A model generated the notes under the pieces. It was not told where the DNA came from. It did no database searches and worked only from the letters and a program-made list of their open reading frames with translations. DNA of 64,000 nt from Phycisphaerales bacterium. GTDB lineage: Bacteria > Planctomycetota > Phycisphaerae > Phycisphaerales > UBA1924. Below are positions 16,010-23,389 of this stretch, in pieces. Each line of letters opens with the position of its first letter. Position 1 is the stretch's first letter. Location: NCBI GenBank assembly GCA_027019265.1, contig JALUWX010000010.1, positions 1 through 64,000 of the forward strand, given 5' to 3'. Both the position numbers and the translations under genes were made by a program.

Positions 16010-16480
16010 ATGATCGACATCCGAAAGCTCAAGGAACTCGTCCGGCTCATGGTGGAGAACGAACTCTCCGAGCTCGATCTCCGGGACCAGGAAGAGACGG
16101 TGACGATCCGTCGTGGTTCGGACGGGGTCCCGGCGGTGTCGGGTCAGCCCATCATGTACGGGGCGCCCCCGGCTCCGGCTCCGGCGGCGGCGGCTCCGAG
16201 CGCTCCGGCGGACTCGGGTGGTTCGTCGGGAGACGAGGGCTTGGTTGCGATCGAGTCCCCGATGGTCGGGACGTTCTACTCGAAGCCCGATCCGGACTCG
16301 GACGCGTTCACCAGTGTGGGCGCGAGCGTGAGCGCGGACTCGGTGGTGTGCATCGTCGAGGCGATGAAGGTATTCAACGAGATCAAAGCGGGGTCCGGGG
16401 GGACGGTCGCGAAGGTCTGTGTGAAGGACGGCGACGCGGTCGAGTTCGGGCAGCCCTTGTTCATGATCAAACCCAACTGA
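16010..16480 (+). CDS. accB: biotin carboxyl carrier protein of acetyl-CoA carboxylase
   Basis: A 156-aa carrier that takes carboxyl groups from biotin carboxylase to the carboxyltransferase in fatty-acid synthesis. The N-terminal helical part (MIDIRKLKELVRLMVE) is followed by an Ala/Pro/Ser-rich linker (residues 40-75) and a C-terminal biotinyl domain with ESPMVGTFY and VEAMKVFNEI; Lys120 is the biotinylated residue. accC follows after 13 bases. accA and accD are not in the window. No clear Shine-Dalgarno site precedes the ATG, but the family N-terminus fixes the start. Confidence 0.97.
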   Translation: MIDIRKLKELVRLMVENELSELDLRDQEETVTIRRGSDGVPAVSGQPIMYGAPPAPAPAAAAPSAPADSGGSSGDEGLVAIESPMVGTFYSKPDPDSDAFTSVGASVSADSVVCIVEAMKVFNEIKAGSGGTVAKVCVKDGDAVEFGQPLFMIKPN

Positions 16481-16493
16481 GCGGGGTCGAGCG

Positions 16494-17849
16494 ATGTTTA
16501 GCAAGGTCCTGATCGCGAATCGTGGCGAGATTGCGCTGCGCATCATGCGCGCGTGCAAGGAGCTCGGGATCGAGACGGTCTGTGTGTATTCGACGGCGGA
16601 CAAGGATGCGCCGTACCTGAAGCACGCCGACGAAGCGATCTGTATCGGGGAGGGTCCGGCGAAGGACTCGTACCTGAATATCTCCCGGATCATCAGCGCG
16701 GCGGAAGTGACGAACGCGGATGCGATCCACCCGGGGTACGGGTTCCTGTCGGAGCGCGCGGATTTCTCGGAGATCTGTCGTTCGTGCAAGATCGAGTTCA
16801 TCGGGCCGTCACCCGAAGCGATGGGGAAGCTGGGGGACAAGGTCGAAGCGAAGCGCTACGCGAAAGCGGCGAAGGTGCCCGTTTTCCCGGGTTCCGAGGG
16901 CGCGGTCGAGGAAGCTGATGAAGCGGCGGAGATCGCTGAGGAGATCGGATACCCGGTGATCATCAAAGCGGCGGCCGGGGGTGGTGGCCGGGGGATGCGG
17001 ATCTGTCGGAACGAAGCGACCCTGCGCACGAACATCGCGAAGGCGCAGCAGGAGGCGCTCGCGGCGTTCGGGAACGGGGCGGTGTTCATCGAGAAGTTCC
17101 TCGAGCACGCGCGTCACGTGGAGGTGCAGTGCATCGGTGACAAGCACGGGAACGCGATCCACCTGTGGGAGCGTGACTGCTCGATGCAGCGTCGTCACCA
17201 GAAGGTGATCGAGGAAGCGCCGGGACCCGGGATCGATCGCAAGAAGATCGAGAAGGTGTGCGAAGCGGCCGCCCGTTTGGTGAAGAGCGCGGACTACTCG
17301 GGCGCGGCGACGGTCGAGTTCCTGATGGACGCGGACCAGAACTTCTACATGCTTGAGGTGAACACGCGCGTGCAGGTCGAGCACCCCGTGACGGAGTACA
17401 TCACGGGTGTGGACATCGTGAAGACGTCAATCCTTGTTGCGGCCGGGGAGAAGCTCCCGTACAAGCAGAAGGACATCCACGTCAACGGTCACGCGATCGA
17501 GTGCCGGATCAACGCTGAGGACCACACGAAGGACTTCATGCCCAGCGCGGGGGGGATCGAGACCTGGCGCGCGCCGGGGGGCTTGGGTGTGCGTTTGGAT
17601 ACCCATGCGTGCGCGGGGTACCGGGTTCCTCCGAACTACGACTCGATGATCGGGAAGCTGATCTGCTGGGGCGAGGACCGTGAAGCGGCGATCGCGCGGA
17701 CCCTCCGGGCTCTTGAGGAGTTCGAGGTCGGACCCATCAAGACGACGATCCCCCTTCACGCGGAGCTCATGCAGAACTCCGACTTCCGGAAGGGCGGGGT
17801 CGATATCCACTACCTGGAGCGATTGCTCAAGAGCGCTTCGGGGGTGTGA
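16494..17849 (+). CDS. accC: biotin carboxylase subunit of acetyl-CoA carboxylase
   Basis: A 451-aa ATP-grasp enzyme that carboxylates biotin on AccB using bicarbonate and ATP. MFSKVLIANRGEIALRIMRA is the canonical N-terminus; IKAAAGGGGRGMRI is the glycine-rich ATP lid, and VEFLMD, MLEVNTRVQVEHPVTE and the C-terminal domain with GYRVPPNYDSMIGKL are all present. Length is normal. It is co-transcribed with accB. Its TGA is directly followed by the stop of a convergent PEP-CTERM gene, with no base between them. Confidence 0.98.
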   Translation: MFSKVLIANRGEIALRIMRACKELGIETVCVYSTADKDAPYLKHADEAICIGEGPAKDSYLNISRIISAAEVTNADAIHPGYGFLSERADFSEICRSCKIEFIGPSPEAMGKLGDKVEAKRYAKAAKVPVFPGSEGAVEEADEAAEIAEEIGYPVIIKAAAGGGGRGMRICRNEATLRTNIAKAQQEALAAFGNGAVFIEKFLEHARHVEVQCIGDKHGNAIHLWERDCSMQRRHQKVIEEAPGPGIDRKKIEKVCEAAARLVKSADYSGAATVEFLMDADQNFYMLEVNTRVQVEHPVTEYITGVDIVKTSILVAAGEKLPYKQKDIHVNGHAIECRINAEDHTKDFMPSAGGIETWRAPGGLGVRLDTHACAGYRVPPNYDSMIGKLICWGEDREAAIARTLRALEEFEVGPIKTTIPLHAELMQNSDFRKGGVDIHYLERLLKSASGV

Positions 17850-18599
17850 TTACCTGCGGCAGCGCGCACCGATCGCTGCGAATCCGAGGAGCGCGAGGGA
17901 CGAGGGCGCGGGGACGGCGGTGACGATCAGGTTGTCGATCGCGAACTGGCCTCCGAAGGCGTGGGTGTTGATGGGGGTGAAGAAGAACCCGCCGAAGTAT
18001 TGGTTCCCGATATCGGGGAACGACCATGGGACATCGATGGGGTCGGAGCCGTCAACGGTGTAGGTGGTCGCGCGGTTCTCGAGATCGACCCGGATCTGGA
18101 TCGAGGACCACTGGCTGTATTCGAGACGGACGATCCCGGTGTCGTGTCCTCCGGCGGCGCCGTCGGGGCCGGTGAAGGCAAAGTTGCCGATCCGATTGAG
18201 CGAGTCGTTCCCCCCCGACGCTTGGTTGGACAGATCGAGGAACAGCGCGCCGATCTGTTGACCCGCGCCGGGTTGGGTCATGAGGACATCGAAGGACATC
18301 AGGACGACGGGGTTCTGGGGGTTGTTTGCGTGATCGATCCGGGTTTCCGTGATCGTGACGTTGTTCTCGGGGTCGGAGGCGAAGAAGAGGGATTGCTCTC
18401 CGGATCGCGCGATCGTGTTGGTGACGATGGGAACGTTGCCGTTGGTGGTGGACCAGCCGTTCTGGGCATCGACGGATCCGACGCTGAATGCGGGGAACTC
18501 GAACCCCTGGCTGTCATAGAGCGTGAGATCGGCGGAGGCGGAGAGGGTTGCGAGCCCCAGGGTCGATGCGAACAGGGTGATGGTGCGTTGGGTTGTCAT
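17850..18599 (-). CDS. exported PEP-CTERM-type protein, 249 aa
   Basis: An exported protein with signal peptide (ITLFASTLGLATLSASADL), a concanavalin/laminin-like beta body (residues 35-225; strands such as GEQSLFFAS and QIRVDLENRATTYTVDG fit a carbohydrate-binding type sandwich) and the sorting tail VPAPSSLALLGFAAIGARCRR. GGAGGAGACC directly before the ATG at 18599 is a strong ribosome site and fixes the start. It converges on accC with adjacent stops. A 10-bp inverted repeat lies about 70 bases upstream and may be an operator. The ligand is unknown. Confidence 0.88.
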   Translation of the reverse strand: MTTQRTITLFASTLGLATLSASADLTLYDSQGFEFPAFSVGSVDAQNGWSTTNGNVPIVTNTIARSGEQSLFFASDPENNVTITETRIDHANNPQNPVVLMSFDVLMTQPGAGQQIGALFLDLSNQASGGNDSLNRIGNFAFTGPDGAAGGHDTGIVRLEYSQWSSIQIRVDLENRATTYTVDGSDPIDVPWSFPDIGNQYFGGFFFTPINTHAFGGQFAIDNLIVTAVPAPSSLALLGFAAIGARCRR

Positions 18600-18666
18600 G
18601 GTCTCCTCCAGACGGTGTGTGCGTGGGAAAGGACGCAGACCGATCCGGAGAAGTGTGGAGGGGGTT

Positions 18667-18697
18667 CCATGATTTCGCACCTGATTTGAAATCATGG
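18667..18697. repeat. 10-bp inverted repeat upstream of PEP-CTERM gene
   Basis: CCATGATTTC (18667-18676) and GAAATCATGG (18688-18697) are perfect inverted copies around an 11-base centre, 68 bases ahead of the start at 18599. The low-GC arms stand out in this sequence and fit a dimeric regulator site. Confidence 0.6.
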
Positions 18698-18717
18698 TGA
18701 TTCAGCTCTGTGAGGGC

Positions 18718-18750
18718 CAAAAAAAACAACGGCCCCGTTTCCACGGGGCC
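18718..18750 (-). terminator. orphan intrinsic terminator
   Basis: GGCCCCG (18731-18737) pairs with CGGGGCC (18744-18750). On the minus strand the stem is followed by GTTG and eight T residues, a strong terminator; on the plus strand TTTGTTCGTTT follows. No gene reads into it on the minus strand, and the nearest plus-strand gene ends 880 bases away. Confidence 0.7.
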
Positions 18751-18775
18751 TTTGTTCGTTTGCCTTGTGAGGCAA

Positions 18776-18798
18776 GAGAGAAAGAGAGAAAGAGAGAA
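18776..18798 (+). repeat. three tandem copies of an 8-bp purine unit
   Basis: GAGAGAAA at 18776-18783 and 18784-18791, and GAGAGAA at 18792-18798, form a pure purine tract. It could change copy number by slippage. Confidence 0.8.
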
Positions 18799-19063
18799 TC
18801 GAGGTCGTCCGGGCTTTCGCTCGGTCGTTCGTTTGGTTGTCGTCGTCGTGGCGACACCCAGAAGATGCCACACGGCCGAGAATGTGCCAGTGGATTGGGT
18901 GACTTTTTTACTCGGACGCTGAAAATCGTCGGTTTCAGGGCAAAAACGGGGATTGGTTTTTCTCGGCCCGTCACAGACGGACTCCTACGATTGGGGTCGC
19001 ACGCGCGTGCAGGGATGATTTGCGTGCGTTGAGACACCCATCTGAGCCTTTGGAGGCGAGACC

Positions 19064-20233
19064 ATGAGCACGGCGACGAGCGAGACCTTGGCGATCAACG
19101 GGGGGACCCCCACTTTCGAGCAACCCGTGCCGTTTATGGCCGTCGGTTTGACGAAGAAGGACATCGCGGCGGCGAACGAGGTGCTCGAATCGGGGATGCT
19201 CCGTGCTGCTTCCAAATGCGCTGCGTTCGAAGAGAAGTTCGCTGAAGCTTCCGATGCGCAGATCGGGCTCACGTGCGCGAACGGGACGTGTGCGCTCCAG
19301 CTTGCGTATGGGGCGCTGCTCGAGCCCGGCGATGAGGTGATCACGCCGGCTTGGACGTACATCGCGACGGTGTCGATGCTCGTCGCGGCGGGCGCGAAGG
19401 TGGTGTTCTGCGATTGTCTCGAGGATTCGTACCAAGCGGACCCGAAGGACATCGAGAAGAAGATCACGGACAGGACGAAGGCGATCGCTGTGACGCACCT
19501 GTACGGGATCCCGGTCGATATCGATGCGATCCAGGCGATCGCGGACAAGCACGGGCTCAAGGTGATCTACGACAGCGCACAGGCGCACCTCGCTGAGTAC
19601 AACGGGAAGGGGATCGGCGCGTACGGGGATGCGTGCACGTACTCGTTCTACGCGACGAAGAACCTCGGCACGGGCGAGGGCGGGATGGTCACGGTGAACG
19701 ATGAGTCGCTCGCGAAGACGATCGGTTTGCTCCGTTCGCACGGGGAGACGGACAAGTACCTGCACGAGTCGATCGGGTTCAACTACCGGATGAACGACAT
19801 CACGGGCGCGATCGGGCTGAGCAAGCTCGAGACGCTCAAGGACGAGACGGATCGTCGGCGCGCCGTTGCGGATCTGTACGCGCAGCGCATCGATGCGATC
19901 GACGGGGTCGAGCGCCCGGTCCCGACGAAGGGGTCGAACCCCGCTTGGCACCTGTACACGTGCCGGGTGGATCTGGATGCGCTGTCGTGCTCGCGCGACG
20001 AGTTCTGCGCGGCGCTGAACAAGGAGGGTGTGCCGACGGCTGTCCACTACCCGAAGCCCTTGACGATGCAGCCCGCGTTCAAAGACCTTGCGGCTCAGGA
20101 ATCCGGGACCCCGGTGAGTGTGAAGCTGTCGTCCACGGTGTTCTGTATCCCGATCCACCAGAACCTCACGGACGAGCAGGTGAACGGGGTGTGCGACGCG
20201 ATCGCGAAGGTCACGGATGCGTATCGGAAGTAA
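19064..20233 (+). CDS. DegT/DnrJ/EryC1-family PLP aminotransferase
   Basis: A 389-aa pyridoxal-phosphate enzyme of the sugar aminotransferase family. The PLP-binding lysine is Lys199 in SFYATKNLGTGEGG; Asp170 (IYDSAQAH) contacts the pyridine nitrogen, and GTCALQLAY and EVITPAWTYIAT are the family blocks. Such enzymes transfer an amino group to a keto sugar nucleotide for surface polysaccharide, or act in related pathways; the substrate is not clear because no sugar-biosynthesis genes adjoin except manA. TGGAGGCGAGACC precedes the ATG and sets the start. It has its own terminator and is likely a single-gene unit. Confidence 0.92.
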   Translation: MSTATSETLAINGGTPTFEQPVPFMAVGLTKKDIAAANEVLESGMLRAASKCAAFEEKFAEASDAQIGLTCANGTCALQLAYGALLEPGDEVITPAWTYIATVSMLVAAGAKVVFCDCLEDSYQADPKDIEKKITDRTKAIAVTHLYGIPVDIDAIQAIADKHGLKVIYDSAQAHLAEYNGKGIGAYGDACTYSFYATKNLGTGEGGMVTVNDESLAKTIGLLRSHGETDKYLHESIGFNYRMNDITGAIGLSKLETLKDETDRRRAVADLYAQRIDAIDGVERPVPTKGSNPAWHLYTCRVDLDALSCSRDEFCAALNKEGVPTAVHYPKPLTMQPAFKDLAAQESGTPVSVKLSSTVFCIPIHQNLTDEQVNGVCDAIAKVTDAYRK

Positions 20234-20260
20234 GCGGATCGGTCAGGATTGACTGTGAAG

Positions 20261-20288
20261 CCGCGGCCTTTGGGTCGCGGTTTTTCTT
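20261..20288 (+). terminator. intrinsic terminator of the DegT gene
   Basis: CCGCG (20261-20265) pairs with CGCGG (20276-20280), followed by TTTTTCTT. It overlaps the stop codon of the convergent manA. Confidence 0.7.
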
Positions 20289-21315
20289 ATGCGATCGTCG
20301 CGATGACGGCGAGGGTGTCGGGACCCGCGCGGAGCTGGGTGTCTTGCGCGATGCTTGCGGGGATGAGGACGGTTTGTCCCGCGCGGAGTTCGGTTTCGTT
20401 GAATGCGCCGGACTTGCTCGCGATGGACGCGCCCATGGTCTTCGGGAGCATGATGACGAGGGGGACGTTGTCGGTGCTCAGATCGACGGCCGCGCATGAG
20501 GCGGTGACGAGGTCCATGGTGTAGTAGTTGGTCTGCGCGACGTTGGTGCGCGCGGTGCGACCCATCGCGCTCGCGGTGCTGGCGCTGACGGGCTCGGGCG
20601 CGGATCCGAAGTCGGCGCACTCGAGGGCTTGGTCGATGTGGAGCTCGCGCCCATCGCGCCCGTATTCCTTGGCCCAGTCGTAGACCCGGAAGGTGGTGTC
20701 GGACGGGGTCTGGACCTCAGCGACGAGGACCCCGGCGCCGAGCGCGTGGACGGTGCCGCTCGGGAGGGTGTGGCACTGCCCGACGACGGCGGGCTCGGCG
20801 ATGAGGAGATCGGGGACGGTGCTGGATTCGATCGCTTGCTTGAGGTCGTCTTTGGTCGTTCCGGGTTTGAGCCCTTTGTAGAGCATCGCGCCCTCATCGG
20901 CCTGGAGGATGAGCCAGGACTCGGTCTTGAGGTGCGCGTCCTCGTGCGTGTTTGCGTAGTCGGGGCTCGGGTGGACCTGGACGCTGAGGTGCTCGCGCGC
21001 GTCGAGGTATTTGACGAGGAGGGGGAAGCCGCCGTCGGGGGTGAGCTTGGACTCGTCGATGAGTTGGCTCCCCCACTGCTTGAGCGCGTCGCGGATGGTT
21101 TGGCCGGAGAGTGGGCCGTTGGTGATGGTGGAGTGGGCGGAGTCCCCGCCGCCGCCGGAGGTGCTGGTGGAGTCGAGGTCGGCGAGTTCCCAGGATTCTC
21201 CGATGGGCTCGGATTCGGGGAGGGGTTTGCCGAACTGTTCGAGCTTGCGCCCGCCCCAGACTTTGGCTTTGAGGATGGGCTCGAGGACGAGGGGATAGGG
21301 GGCGGCGTTTGTCAT
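20287..21315 (-). CDS. manA: class I mannose-6-phosphate isomerase
   Basis: A 342-aa zinc isomerase interconverting mannose-6-phosphate and fructose-6-phosphate, supplying GDP-mannose for glycans. Metal-binding elements are present: LSVQVHPSPDYA (Gln and His), KTESW (Glu) and LPSGTVHALG (His). The N-terminal LEPILKAKVWGGRKL and WELADLD blocks fit the cupin-type isomerases of this class. A Ser/Gly-rich stretch (about 48-60) is a local insertion. The ATG overlaps the stop of the UvrC-like gene by four bases, so it is the second gene of that message. Confidence 0.93.
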   Translation of the reverse strand: MTNAAPYPLVLEPILKAKVWGGRKLEQFGKPLPESEPIGESWELADLDSTSTSGGGGDSAHSTITNGPLSGQTIRDALKQWGSQLIDESKLTPDGGFPLLVKYLDAREHLSVQVHPSPDYANTHEDAHLKTESWLILQADEGAMLYKGLKPGTTKDDLKQAIESSTVPDLLIAEPAVVGQCHTLPSGTVHALGAGVLVAEVQTPSDTTFRVYDWAKEYGRDGRELHIDQALECADFGSAPEPVSASTASAMGRTARTNVAQTNYYTMDLVTASCAAVDLSTDNVPLVIMLPKTMGASIASKSGAFNETELRAGQTVLIPASIAQDTQLRAGPDTLAVIATIA

Positions 21316-22523
21316 GCGGTGTTGTAGGCCGACGGGTCTTCGCCGGGCTCGTCGCGAGGGTCGTGATTCTCGGATGAGCGGTCTTGTGGGGCGGATTGGA
21401 GGAGGGCTTTGGTGAGGGTCGATGTGGTGAGACCGGCGCGGTCGAGGACGAGGGTGCGTTTGGTGGTCCCGGATTTGGGTTTGTGGTGGAGGGCCCGCGC
21501 GACGAGCCCGAACTCTTCACGGATCGGGTCCGGGAGATTGGACAGACCCGGATCGTGTGCGATGGTGTCGATGAGGGACTCCTGGACCGCTCTGGGCGCG
21601 TCGGCGAAGATCGTTGCGATCGGGGTGAGCCCGGTGCGCCCGAGGGTCCAGACGGTGCACCAGCGCCGTTTGATGGATCGTGAGACGATGACGAAGGTGC
21701 GCCCGCTGAGCGCTCGCGCGTGGGCGCGGACGTCGTCGGGGAGGGACTGGAGCGTGTCGAGCTGGGGTTTGAGCTGCGCGGCTCGTTCGAAGTCCATGTC
21801 CGTGCTGGCCTTTGTGATGTCGGATTTGAGTTCATCGATCCGGGCGTTGACCCCGTGCTCGATCATGGTGAAGGCGGACTCGGCGCGTTCGTTGTAGATG
21901 TCGAGGGGTTCGGACCCGTCGCAGGGCGCGGGGCATTTGCACATGTCTTTGTAGGGGCAGGGGGTTCCGTTCGGGGCTTTGGCGAGTTCGCTGGGGTATC
22001 TGCAGAGGTCGTAGAGGTCGTCGGCGCGTTCCCCGAGGGCGCGGGAGCCGTCGGTTGTGCGGATCGGGGCGATGAGGGACACGCTCGGGGTGATGGTGTC
22101 GGCGCCCAGGTCCGTGGTGCGCCAGGTCATCGTGGATCGGTCCAGCGCGAGGACGGGTGTACGGAGACGGTCGGCGAGCTGGGTGTGGAGCGAAGGATCG
22201 ATCCCGCGCGCGAGGGTGAGGGTGAGCCAATCGGACTCGAAGCTCGACCCGGTGCGCCAGACGAGGACTCTGGCGCAGATCTCGGCGTGGGTGACGCGCG
22301 CGGAGGGGGTTGGGTCGTCGTCGGTTTCTCCGAGACGATCCGCGATGAAGCGTTTGGTGTCGGAGGTTGCGCCGGTTTGGATAATCCGGTCGTGCGCATC
22401 GAGGAACACGACCACACCCGGGTGGGTCCCGATGGTGGTTGCGATGGGGATGGAGGGGTCGGATCGCTCGTGGATCTCGGGGGAAGGGATCCGTCGATCC
22501 TGGGTTGGGTATCCGGGGATCAT
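21312..22523 (-). CDS. UvrC-like protein with decayed GIY-YIG domain
   Basis: A 403-aa protein related to the N-terminal half of UvrC. The N-terminus (about 30-60; GVVVFLDAHDRIIQTGATSD) matches the GIY-YIG fold in pattern but has lost the defining GIY and YIG triplets and so probably the nuclease activity. A UvrC-type cysteine cluster (PCPYKDMCKCPAPC) and a UVR helical motif (DITKASTDMDFERAAQLK) follow. The C-terminal RNase H-like domain and HhH motifs of UvrC are absent; instead about 130 residues of unknown type end the protein. A role in UvrB binding is possible, excision is not expected. It overlaps manA, and its ATG lies 19 bases after the FabZ-like gene. Confidence 0.8.
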   Translation of the reverse strand: MIPGYPTQDRRIPSPEIHERSDPSIPIATTIGTHPGVVVFLDAHDRIIQTGATSDTKRFIADRLGETDDDPTPSARVTHAEICARVLVWRTGSSFESDWLTLTLARGIDPSLHTQLADRLRTPVLALDRSTMTWRTTDLGADTITPSVSLIAPIRTTDGSRALGERADDLYDLCRYPSELAKAPNGTPCPYKDMCKCPAPCDGSEPLDIYNERAESAFTMIEHGVNARIDELKSDITKASTDMDFERAAQLKPQLDTLQSLPDDVRAHARALSGRTFVIVSRSIKRRWCTVWTLGRTGLTPIATIFADAPRAVQESLIDTIAHDPGLSNLPDPIREEFGLVARALHHKPKSGTTKRTLVLDRAGLTTSTLTKALLQSAPQDRSSENHDPRDEPGEDPSAYNTA

Positions 22524-22542
22524 CGATCGCTCGGGGATCGGA

Positions 22543-23064
22543 TCACTTGTTGATGCGCATCCCGGAGATGCGCGCTTCGAAGCAGACCTGATCGTCCACG
22601 ACCCCTTGGATCTGGGAGATGAAGCGCCTCGGGGAGTACTTGATCTCTTTGGCCAGGAGGTAGAGCTCTTCGCCGACGGTGACGGAGCGCCGGAAGACGG
22701 CGTCGTCGATCCGGAGGAAGGCGGCGATGCGGGGTTCTTCCTGGCGGAGGTTGTACATGTAGCAGGCGAGCTGGGCGCCGGCTTCGATCATCAGGACCCC
22801 CGGGAGCATGGGTTTGTCGGGGAAGTGACCCGAGACCCAGAACTCGTCACCCCGGACCTTGAGGGAGCCCAGTCCTTTGGTCCGGTCGTCGGCCGCCCAG
22901 ACGATCTTGTCGAGGAGGGCCATCTGATCCCGATGGGGGATCATTTCAAACATCTGCGCACGATCAGCGTGGACCTGGTCGAGGTCGATGGACGCGAGGT
23001 CGAAGAGCATGGGAGAAGTGCTCGGACCCACGCGATCGTGCTCCTGGGTGGGGGTCGCCGACAT
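22543..23064 (-). CDS. fabZ: FabZ-like beta-hydroxyacyl-ACP dehydratase
   Basis: A 173-aa hot-dog-fold enzyme of fatty-acid elongation that dehydrates 3-hydroxyacyl-ACP. The catalytic His lies in MIPHRDQMALLD and the catalytic Glu in GVLMIEAGAQLACY; GHFPDKPMLPG is the substrate-loop signature. It has an N-terminal extension of about 18 residues before MLFDLASIDL; a later ATG at 23010 would remove it. It could also be a close FabA/FabZ relative with another substrate. It begins the operon running through the UvrC-like gene and manA, and follows the Hc1-like gene by 63 bases. Confidence 0.9.
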   Translation of the reverse strand: MSATPTQEHDRVGPSTSPMLFDLASIDLDQVHADRAQMFEMIPHRDQMALLDKIVWAADDRTKGLGSLKVRGDEFWVSGHFPDKPMLPGVLMIEAGAQLACYMYNLRQEEPRIAAFLRIDDAVFRRSVTVGEELYLLAKEIKYSPRRFISQIQGVVDDQVCFEARISGMRINK

Positions 23065-23127
23065 GACGATCTCGCTCGGACCCGATGGGGGCTCTCGGTG
23101 AGGAGGGCTGATCGGGCGCGTCTGCGC

Positions 23128-23295
23128 TCAGTCCCGGGACTCGAGCATTTCCTTGCGGATGTCCTGGGCGGCGTTTTTAACGTCCTGCATGGCTTTGCGG
23201 ACACGGGTGCCGGCGGCTTTGTTGCCGCCCTTGGCTTTGTTGTAGTCCTCGCGGCACTCTTGGGCGAGGTTGATGAGCTTTTCGAGCTGGTCCAT
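23128..23295 (-). CDS. Hc1/histone H1-like small basic protein, 55 aa
   Basis: A 55-residue protein: MDQLEKLINLAQECRED, then GGNKAAGTRVRKAMQDVKN and a helical Lys/Glu-rich end. The G-N-K-A-A-G-T-R-x-R-K-A block is the signature of bacterial histone H1-like (Hc1) proteins, which bind and condense DNA as paired amphipathic helices. Most Hc1 proteins carry a lysine-rich tail; this one lacks it and is nearly charge-balanced, so it may bind DNA weakly or work as an oligomer. GAAAGGGG lies about 9 bases before the ATG. It is a likely single gene. Confidence 0.85.
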   Translation of the reverse strand: MDQLEKLINLAQECREDYNKAKGGNKAAGTRVRKAMQDVKNAAQDIRKEMLESRD

Positions 23296-23389
23296 GGTCT
23301 TGGCCCCTTTCTACGCGATCCGCGCGGGGCGCGGAAGGCGGTCCGTTCTTGAGAGTCCCCGATCCGTCGGGGATGGATTCGGGTTCATC

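Larger units (their letters stand above)
18600..19063. other. 464-base intergenic region with palindrome, orphan terminator and simple repeat
   Basis: This gap between the divergent PEP-CTERM and DegT genes has no convincing protein gene. It holds, in order, a 10-bp inverted repeat (18667-18697), a bidirectional-looking terminator hairpin (18718-18750), an 8-bp tandem purine repeat (18776-18798) and a region with short T runs (18903-18909, 18957-18961) before the ribosome site of the aminotransferase gene. The hairpin has no coding gene to terminate, which leaves room for a small RNA on the minus strand starting between about 18800 and 19050. Confidence 0.6.

Noticed and set aside
18694-19037. 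Open frames of about 110 codons on both strands in the intergenic region before the DegT gene
   Set aside because: They run through a terminator hairpin and a simple repeat, have no ribosome sites and no sensible protein composition.
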